NCBI GenBank assembly: GCA_003484785.1
Contig: DNAD01000351.1
Span: 1 to 5,054, forward strand
Direction of reading: 5' to 3'
DNA from: Lachnospiraceae bacterium
GTDB lineage: Bacteria > Bacillota > Clostridia > Lachnospirales > Lachnospiraceae
Length of the DNA stretch: 5,054 bases
Part shown: positions 1-5,054 of the stretch, in pieces
How the letters are laid out: each line of letters begins with the position of its first letter
Position numbering within the stretch: the stretch's first letter is position 1
Program-made: the position numbers and the translations under genes
The notes under the pieces: generated by a model
The model's input: the letters and a program-made list of their open reading frames with translations, nothing else
Database searches by the model: none
What the model was told of the DNA's origin: nothing

Positions 1-1763
1 TTCTTAAGAGGACGGAGCTTAATGAACTCTGTGCTGCGGTAAGAAGCTTAAGCTCTGAGATGCTTAAGGAGAGCGAGGAGCAGCTAAAGGTATTAAAGGG
101 GAGCGAATGGGAACAGGCCGTAAAGACAAATATGGCTTTCTTTGCGGTCGCAAACTGTCTCTTTGACGAAAACGCACAGATCCCCGCGGAGGTGGAGAGC
201 GTTGTGCGCGAGGAGCTTGAAAATATACAGGGGGCCGAGGGCATAGCAAGATCTCCCATATTTGACGCCAATGAGGATTATACCCAGTACAAGCCCAGAG
301 GTTATTATGATACCGATGAGGAGCTTAAGAAATATTTTAAGGCCATGATGTGGTACGGAAGAATGGGCTTTTTACAGGAGAGTGAGGACCTCGACAGAAG
401 CGCCCTGCTCATAAGCCTTCTTCTTAAGGATGACAGGCTTAAGGACTGGGAGAGAGTATATACTGTCACAGCCTTCTTTGCGGGAACAAGCGATGACAGC
501 GGATATTATGAATACATGCCTGTGATAGAGGCTGTATATGGAAAAGATCCCGAGCTGTCCTCCCTCATCGGAGATGAAGAGAGCTTTAAGGAATACCACA
601 GGCTCACAGGAGAGCTTCCCAAACCGAAGATCAATTCCGTGCCTGTATTCAGGTCGGACAGCGATGAGACCGTAGAGGAATTGAACACCGGCTTCAGGTT
701 CATGGGACAGCGCTTTACCATAGATGCTTCGATCTTCGGAAAGCTTATATACAGGGCGGTAGAGGAGAACTCCCTCGGAGAATTGAGACTCCTTCCCGAT
801 GCTCTGGATATTCCCGCCGCGCTGGGATCCGAAACGGCAGAAGAGATATTGAGAGAGCAGGGCGAGATGGACTACAAGGGCTATGAGGAGAACCTTGAAA
901 GCCTTAAGGAGGAAATAGCCGCCGCTGACGAAAGCACCTGGAACGCGAGCCTTTATTCCGGATGGCTCAATACCATAAGGCCTCTGCTCGAGAGCAAGGG
1001 AGAGGGTTATCCCAGCTTTATGCAGAGCAAGGAGTGGGATAAAAAGAACCTTTCCGGCTTCCTCGGAAGCTATACCGAGCTTAAGCACGATACCATTCTT
1101 TATGCCAAGCAGATAATGGCGGAGATGGGCGACGGCGGCGAGGAGCCTGAGGTAAGGGACGACAGAGGCTATGTGGAGCCCGAGCCCGAGCTTTTCGCAA
1201 GGCTTTCGGGACTCATCCGCGCCACCAGGGAAGGGCTTGACAGCTACGGCCTTCTTGATAAGGACAGCATTTCCGATCTTAAGCGTTTAGAGGAGCTTTC
1301 CGACAAGCTTCTTGTGATGTCACAGAAGGAGCTGAGAGACGAGCTTTTAAGCGATGAGGAGTATGAGCTCATCAGGGATTACGGCGGACAGATAGAGCAT
1401 TTCTGGCAGGTGGCGAAGAAGGATGAGGCGGAAAACGAGTATTTCTCTTCTTATGAGTTCCCTGCGGCCCTGATAGCGGACATAGCGACCGATCCCAACG
1501 GGAGATATTTAGAGGTGGCAAACGGAAATCCTGTTTACATCTATGTGATAATAGAGGTTGACGGCAAGCTTAAGATCGCCGAAGGCGCTGTCAGCAACTT
1601 CTATGAATTCCCCTTCACAGAGAGGCTTACCGACAGCGAGTGGAAAAAGATCGTCGGAGCGGAATGGGATGAGACCGGGGAGTATTATGAGAAGTATCAT
1701 GATCAGATAAACCGTCCGGAGTGGACAGACAGCTTCAGTTCAAAGTACGTATATGAATATTAA
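1..1763 (+). CDS. DUF3160-family protein, 5' end outside the window
   Basis: Function is unknown; family members are usually exported or lipoprotein-like proteins of Clostridia and some other bacteria. The frame (first full codon at position 3) is open to the left edge, and 19 sense codons precede the Met at 60, so that Met is internal. Numbering from that Met, the hallmarks are YKPRGYY (77-83) followed by KYFKAMMWYGRMGF (91-104), then NTGFRFMGQRFTID (209-222), RDDRGYVEPEPELFARL (366-382), and near the C-terminus the run ATDPNG, IYVIIEVDGKL, GAVSNFYEFP and RLTDSEW (about 476-528). The protein is mainly helical and very acidic. The visible 586 residues appear to lack the N-terminal portion, including any signal peptide; full members are, from memory, about 700-850 residues. 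The stop overlaps the next gene by 11 bp, which points to one operon. The family call is strong; any role is inference, with a cell-surface location the most likely. Confidence 0.9.
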   Translation, partial: LKRTELNELCAAVRSLSSEMLKESEEQLKVLKGSEWEQAVKTNMAFFAVANCLFDENAQIPAEVESVVREELENIQGAEGIARSPIFDANEDYTQYKPRGYYDTDEELKKYFKAMMWYGRMGFLQESEDLDRSALLISLLLKDDRLKDWERVYTVTAFFAGTSDDSGYYEYMPVIEAVYGKDPELSSLIGDEESFKEYHRLTGELPKPKINSVPVFRSDSDETVEELNTGFRFMGQRFTIDASIFGKLIYRAVEENSLGELRLLPDALDIPAALGSETAEEILREQGEMDYKGYEENLESLKEEIAAADESTWNASLYSGWLNTIRPLLESKGEGYPSFMQSKEWDKKNLSGFLGSYTELKHDTILYAKQIMAEMGDGGEEPEVRDDRGYVEPEPELFARLSGLIRATREGLDSYGLLDKDSISDLKRLEELSDKLLVMSQKELRDELLSDEEYELIRDYGGQIEHFWQVAKKDEAENEYFSSYEFPAALIADIATDPNGRYLEVANGNPVYIYVIIEVDGKLKIAEGAVSNFYEFPFTERLTDSEWKKIVGAEWDETGEYYEKYHDQINRPEWTDSFSSKYVYEY

Positions 1764-3486
1764 AGCCGGAAGGATCATCGCTTTACCGGTGTTTGCTGTT
1801 TTGCTTACAGGTGTTCTTTACCTGTTATACAGCCTTGGAGCCTTTCTTCCCTCCTGGGTGGAGTGGGAAAGCACTTCGGGCAGCTATCTGATGGGAAGTG
1901 AGGCTGCCGATATTGTTCTTGAAAAAAAGGAGCTGCATGTTTTCCTTAATAAGGAAAGTGGGATTGGCGCGGAGGAAATGATCTGGAGTTCGGAGAGGGG
2001 ATATAAGGTTTCCGCGTACCGGGTCGGGGATGTGGACCATGACGGAGAGAACGAGCTTGTGATCCTGTTCTGGCGCCGGGGCAGCTTTAAGAAGCATCTT
2101 CCCTTCTGGATAGAGAAAAATGATAATGAGTGGTCCCAGCACATCGGGGTCTATAACTGGAAGGAGGATTATCCTTACAGGCTGGACCCCGCCTGGGTAT
2201 CCTCAAAGCTTGGGATAAATATAAAAAATATTGAGCTTGACGGGGACGGGGTCGTAAATGTTGTGTCTGCCGAAGGTGAAGAGACCAGATGGTACTGGCG
2301 CACCTTCGGTCTGATGCTTCTTGAGGATGGCGAAGTCCCCTATTATGGTGACCAAAAAAAACAGAGGGCCGGGCAGGGCGAGAAAAAAGCGGAAAAGAAA
2401 AGTCTTACCCTTACCGCAAGCGGGGATAACCTGATACACGAGCCCATCTACAGGGCGGCGGCCGAAATGGCAGGACAGAATAATGAGACCGGGCAGATGG
2501 GCGCGGAGAGCTATGATTTCGGATTTGCCTATGAGGACGTGGAAGATTTTTTCAGGGCACACGATGTTAATTTTATAAACATTGAAAGTATGGTATCCGA
2601 TACTCTTGAGCCCTCCGACTACCCATATTTCTCCACCCCGGGAGAGTGTGCCGAAAAACTGATGGATATCGGCTTTAATGCCTTTAACCTTTCGAACAAT
2701 CATATTTATGACAACGGAGCAGAAGGGCTGTACGCAACCTCGGATTTCTGGAAAAGGAAGGCAGATGGAAGAGACATCGTATTCTTCGGGATCTACGACA
2801 AAAAAGAGAGCGAAGACTGTTCAAAGGATCCAAAGTATCTTTCCGTCAACGGTATAAGGCTTGCCTTCCTTGGCTATACCTACGGCACAAACGGGCATGA
2901 AACGCCTGATGATTCCGAGCTTAAGGTGATATATACAAAGGAGAAGGAGCTTATAAAAAAACAGCTTGAAGAAGCCCGGAAAAATGCCGATGTGGTGATC
3001 GCAAGCTGTCACTTTGGGGTCGAGGGCTCTCATAAGATAAAGGATGAAGAAAGAACCCTTGCAAAGGCCCTTGCAAACTGGGGGGCGGATATAGTGATAG
3101 GAACTCATCCCCATGTGGTAAAGGATGCCCAGTGGTTTAATACCACGGACGGAAGAAGGGCTCTTGTCTGCTACAGCCTCGGCAATTTCCTTTCCTCCAT
3201 GAAAAAGACCGGGTGCCTGACCGGGCTGACCCTGGAATGCAGGATAGACCTTTACGAGGGAAAACGCGCACAGATCAAAGACGTTAAGCTCATACCGAAT
3301 GTAACTGTGTACGGGCCCTATTACCGAAAACCCCATGTCAAATGGCTTTCCGACTATTCAAGAAAGGAAGCTCTGGCAAACAGGGAGAATTACAGGGATA
3401 TTGATTACAGCTACGACAGGATAATCGAGATACTTAAGAGCAACGTATCACAGGAGTTTCTTGTATTACCTGACGGGGAAAACTAA
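1753..3486 (+). CDS. Membrane-anchored CapA-family (PGA_cap) metallophosphoesterase-fold protein with N-terminal FG-GAP-like module
   Basis: This 577-residue protein has three parts. Residues 8-31 form one hydrophobic segment (IIALPVFAVLLTGVLYLLYS core) after a short basic N-terminus and with no lipobox, so it is probably a signal anchor with the rest outside the cell. Residues about 50-195 hold GDVDHDGENELVI (92-104), an acidic FG-GAP/VCBS-like loop, followed by PFWIE and WSQH. A charged linker (about 200-217) precedes a CapA/PGA_cap domain (about 218-480). Its motifs are SGDNLIHE (223-230), NIES (276-279), NLSNNH (312-317), HFGVE (420-424), THPHV (451-455) and SLGNF (475-479). All the expected metal-site residues seem present, so an active enzyme is plausible. 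CapA proteins are linked to poly-gamma-glutamate capsule export or hydrolysis, but no capB or capC is visible, so the substrate is open. No Shine-Dalgarno is evident before the ATG at 1753, which overlaps the upstream gene; translation is probably coupled. Later in-frame starts would delete the membrane segment. Confidence 0.9.
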   Translation: MNIKAGRIIALPVFAVLLTGVLYLLYSLGAFLPSWVEWESTSGSYLMGSEAADIVLEKKELHVFLNKESGIGAEEMIWSSERGYKVSAYRVGDVDHDGENELVILFWRRGSFKKHLPFWIEKNDNEWSQHIGVYNWKEDYPYRLDPAWVSSKLGINIKNIELDGDGVVNVVSAEGEETRWYWRTFGLMLLEDGEVPYYGDQKKQRAGQGEKKAEKKSLTLTASGDNLIHEPIYRAAAEMAGQNNETGQMGAESYDFGFAYEDVEDFFRAHDVNFINIESMVSDTLEPSDYPYFSTPGECAEKLMDIGFNAFNLSNNHIYDNGAEGLYATSDFWKRKADGRDIVFFGIYDKKESEDCSKDPKYLSVNGIRLAFLGYTYGTNGHETPDDSELKVIYTKEKELIKKQLEEARKNADVVIASCHFGVEGSHKIKDEERTLAKALANWGADIVIGTHPHVVKDAQWFNTTDGRRALVCYSLGNFLSSMKKTGCLTGLTLECRIDLYEGKRAQIKDVKLIPNVTVYGPYYRKPHVKWLSDYSRKEALANRENYRDIDYSYDRIIEILKSNVSQEFLVLPDGEN

Positions 3487-3508
3487 GGAACCGCGGACCG
3501 GCGCAGAT

Positions 3509-4492
3509 ATGAACAGTATTGATGAGGATATTAAAAACGGAAGTTTTGCAAGGGTTTATCTCCTTACGGGAGAGGAGGCTTATTTAAGGCTCCAGTACAG
3601 GAATAAACTGAAGAGTAAGTTATGTAAACCGGGCGACTCCCTGAATGTTGTCTCCTATTCCGGAAAGAATGTTCCCGTAAACGAGGTCATCGATTTTGCA
3701 AATACCATGCCCTTTCTGGCAGAGAAGAGGGTGGTCTTTCTGGAGGAGACCTCCCTTTTCGAAGGCTCAAACGACCTTTTGGCCGATTACATGAAAGAGA
3801 TCGCCGAAACCACCTGCATGATATTTGTACAGGAGAAGGCGGACAAAAGGGTAAGGCTTTATAAGGCGATCCAGAAATACGGAAGGGTTGTGGAGCTTAA
3901 GAAGCCTGACGATGAGCTGCTTAACAGGTGGCTGCTTGCAAAGATAAAACAGGCCGGGCTCAGCATAAGGCGATCCGCCCTGGAGAGCTTTATGGCAAGA
4001 GGCTATGCAGACATGCAGACCATGAACACAGAGCTTGAAAAGCTTATTTCCTATTGTCTTGACAGGGGGGAGATCGATGCGGAGGATGTGGAGGCTGTCT
4101 GTTCGATAAAAGCGGAGGACAAGGTCTTTGAGATGATCGAGGATATCATCCTTGACAGGAGGAAGGAGGCCTTTGAGCGTTATTATGATCTTCTGGCGCT
4201 TAAGGAACCTCCGGTAAAGATATTAAGCATCATCGGACAGCAGTATTTAAGACTTCTGACCGTAAAAAGCCTGAAAAGCGAAGGGCTGTCCGTAAATGAG
4301 ATCGCTTCAAAGACCGGACTTCGTGACTTTGCGGTCAGAAAAAGCCTTTCGAATGCAGCAGGATATGAGAAAAAAGAGCTTGAGAGGATCCTTGAAAGAT
4401 GCGCTTTTTACGAAAACAGTGTCAAGAGCGGGAAGCTCATCGACGTGATGAGCACGGAGCTTTTGATATCGGAGCTTCTCAACGGGTTTTAA
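3509..4492 (+). CDS. holA: DNA polymerase III subunit delta (clamp loader)
   Basis: Delta is the clamp-loader subunit that opens the sliding clamp during replication. From the ATG at 3509 the protein has 327 residues, near the usual length. Family marks are RVYLLTGEEAYL (15-26, the degenerate nucleotide-fold start), MPFLAEKRVVFLEE (67-80), DKRVRLYKAI (112-121), MNTELEKLISY (172-182) and the C-terminal collar helices with NSVKSGKL (303-310) and STELLISEL (315-323). As usual for delta, YLLTGEE replaces a true Walker A motif. An alternative TTG start at 3461 adds 16 residues and has CAGGAG four bases upstream. I prefer 3509 because homologues, as I recall them, begin just before the SIDEDIKNG-like segment and the extension has no family character. 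The site at 3509 has only a distant AAGGAA (3485-3490), so the start is less certain than the gene. It lies 22 bp after the CapA gene and is probably co-transcribed with it. Confidence 0.95.
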   Translation: MNSIDEDIKNGSFARVYLLTGEEAYLRLQYRNKLKSKLCKPGDSLNVVSYSGKNVPVNEVIDFANTMPFLAEKRVVFLEETSLFEGSNDLLADYMKEIAETTCMIFVQEKADKRVRLYKAIQKYGRVVELKKPDDELLNRWLLAKIKQAGLSIRRSALESFMARGYADMQTMNTELEKLISYCLDRGEIDAEDVEAVCSIKAEDKVFEMIEDIILDRRKEAFERYYDLLALKEPPVKILSIIGQQYLRLLTVKSLKSEGLSVNEIASKTGLRDFAVRKSLSNAAGYEKKELERILERCAFYENSVKSGKLIDVMSTELLISELLNGF

Positions 4493-4555
4493 AGGGATCC
4501 ATAAAGATACAGTTACGGCTCAAAGGGGCGTGAATGGTAAGTCCTTATAATGTAC

Positions 4556-4584
4556 TTGCAAACGCGGCTGAAAAAAAGTATTAT
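4556..4584 (+). promoter_or_regulatory. Candidate sigma-A promoter for the last gene
   Basis: TTGCAA (4556-4561) and TATTAT (4579-4584) are separated by exactly 17 bases. They match the consensus hexamers at 4 of 6 and 5 of 6 positions. The spacer holds a run of seven A (4571-4577). Transcription would start near 4591, giving a leader of about 60 bases before the ATG at 4653. A perfect TATAAT lies just upstream at 4546-4551 but has no recognisable -35 partner or extended -10. This is a prediction from spacing and hexamers only. Confidence 0.5.
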
Positions 4585-4591
4585 ATAGGAA

Positions 4592-4606
4592 GTTTTCATA
4601 GGAAAC
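4592..4606 (+). promoter_or_regulatory. Near-palindrome or small hairpin at the predicted transcription start
   Basis: GTTTTC (4592-4597) and GGAAAC (4601-4606) pair over six positions, one of them a T-G wobble, around the three-base loop ATA. It sits at the predicted +1 of the promoter ending at 4584. As DNA it could be an operator half-site pair; as RNA it would be a stem-loop at the 5' end that might stabilise the message. The triloop is tight and the stem is A/T-rich, so it may also be chance. Confidence 0.3.
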
Positions 4607-4611
4607 GATCA

Positions 4612-4628
4612 GATCCCGAAAACGGATC
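4612..4628 (+). promoter_or_regulatory. Small hairpin in the leader, upstream of the ribosome binding site
   Basis: GATCC (4612-4616) pairs with GGATC (4624-4628); with C4617 bulged, G4618-C4623 closes an AAAA loop. An alternative pairing, CGATC (4606-4610) with GATCG (4625-4629), excludes this one. There is no following T-run, so it is not an intrinsic terminator. It ends about 10 bases before AAAGGAG and could affect initiation on the last gene. No known riboswitch class is recognised. Confidence 0.3.
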
Positions 4629-4638
4629 GGCGCGTTGG

Positions 4639-4645
4639 AAAGGAG
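4639..4645 (+). promoter_or_regulatory. Ribosome binding site of the last gene
   Basis: AAAGGAG stands seven bases before the ATG at 4653. It is the only strong Shine-Dalgarno match close to a start among the genes in this window and it fixes the start of the last coding region. Confidence 0.8.
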
Positions 4646-4652
4646 TTCACAG

Positions 4653-5054
4653 ATGGAGAATAGTGATATTTCGAAAGCCTTTAACGGTATTGTAAACATG
4701 ATTAAGGAATTTGGAGGCGCTGCGAAGCTTTATGGCCTTATAAAGGCCGAGGAGACAAAGAAGCAGGAGCTGTATTACAAGCTCGGAAAGAAATATTACA
4801 GTCTGTTTAAGGACTGTCCCGAAAAGGATCTTCGCCCGATCGTTGATAAGCTCATCGCCTGTGATGAAAAGATAGCAAAGCTTAAAGAGGAGCTGTCTGA
4901 TCCCGGAAAGGATTACAGAGACGTTGAGGTGGATACCGGGGATGATGAAGAGGCCGGGTCCGTAAAAGAAAACGCAGAAGAAAAAGGGGCAGGGGCCGGA
5001 ACCTGTGAAGAAGAGAAGGCTGCAGAGACAGCAGAGGAGATCCGTGAAAGCGCC
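4653..5054 (+). CDS. Hypothetical acidic coiled-coil-like protein, 3' end outside the window
   Basis: I do not recognise this as a named family. The frame is open for 134 codons to the right edge without a stop. The strong ribosome binding site and promoter-like sequence upstream support a real gene. Residues 1-82 look like an amphipathic helical domain: a GGAAKLYGLIKAEE segment (21-34), then KKQELYYKLGKKYYSLF (36-52) and a second helix from about 59 to 82 (DKLIACDEKIAKLKEEL). The pattern recalls small clostridial helical proteins with a KLGKKYY-type motif, some of which end in a zinc ribbon, but the end is not visible. From about residue 83 the chain becomes low-complexity and rich in Glu, Asp, Gly and Ala, as in a disordered tail. 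There is no signal peptide or membrane segment in the visible part, so it is probably cytoplasmic. It follows holA after 160 bp and may have its own promoter. Confidence 0.8.
   Translation, partial: MENSDISKAFNGIVNMIKEFGGAAKLYGLIKAEETKKQELYYKLGKKYYSLFKDCPEKDLRPIVDKLIACDEKIAKLKEELSDPGKDYRDVEVDTGDDEEAGSVKENAEEKGAGAGTCEEEKAAETAEEIRESA

Noticed and set aside
372..1088. Long antisense open frame (238 codons) opposite the DUF3160 gene
   Set aside because: It lies fully inside a well-supported gene, its product resembles no family I know, and strong codon bias on the + strand explains the missing stops.
2203..3336. Antisense open frames at 2203-2703 and 2821-3336 opposite the CapA gene
   Set aside because: They are complementary to conserved CapA motifs, which constrain the + strand, and there is no supporting signal for expression.
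4490..4530. Intrinsic terminator after holA
   Set aside because: No GC-rich stem followed by a T-run is present; the GGGATCC after the stop has no nearby partner.
4546..4551. Perfect TATAAT as a separate promoter
   Set aside because: No acceptable -35 hexamer lies 16-18 bases upstream (the region reads AAAGGGGC) and there is no TGn extension.
4534..4695. Small 53-codon frame starting MVSPYNVLAN, with AAAGGGG five bases upstream
   Set aside because: It runs through the promoter, leader and ribosome binding site of the next gene and overlaps that gene out of frame. The product is basic and rich in Arg and Trp late on, as expected for non-coding translation. The ribosome binding site match is the only support.
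1..5054. CRISPR array, tRNA, rRNA, insertion sequence or attachment site
   Set aside because: The sequence is almost fully coding. I see no regularly spaced repeats, no cloverleaf in the single 160-bp gap, no transposase motifs and no terminal inverted repeats.

Overview
The window looks like a chromosomal segment from a Gram-positive clostridial bacterium, most likely of the Lachnospiraceae. The reasons are the recalled resemblance of the encoded proteins to families common there, heavy use of AGA/AGG for Arg, ATA for Ile and CTT for Leu, a G+C content near one half by eye, and an AAAGGAG-type ribosome binding site. This assignment is an inference; no database was searched. All genes read on the + strand and are tightly packed.

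Region 1 (1-1763) is the 3' part of a gene for a DUF3160-family protein. The frame is open to the left edge, so the N-terminus lies outside the window. Region 2 (1753-3486) overlaps it by 11 bp and encodes a membrane-anchored, extracellular CapA-type metallophosphoesterase-fold protein. This protein carries an extra N-terminal module with an FG-GAP/VCBS-like acidic loop. Region 3 (3509-4492) is holA, the delta subunit of the DNA polymerase III clamp loader, 22 bp downstream. Region 4 (4493-4652) is a 160-bp intergenic stretch with a plausible sigma-A promoter, two small hairpins and a good ribosome binding site. Region 5 (4653-5054) is the start of an unrecognised, helical and strongly acidic protein that runs off the right edge.

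The first two genes are probably translationally coupled and may work together at the cell surface, though neither has a known specific function. holA is a housekeeping replication gene that seems to ride on the same transcript. No terminator is visible after holA, so read-through into the last gene is likely in addition to its own promoter. I see no mobile element, CRISPR array, tRNA, rRNA or defence system, and nothing that is clearly a new biological system. The points most worth a second look are the DUF3160-CapA pair, the composite architecture of the CapA protein with an A8 tract in its linker, and the structured leader before the last gene.
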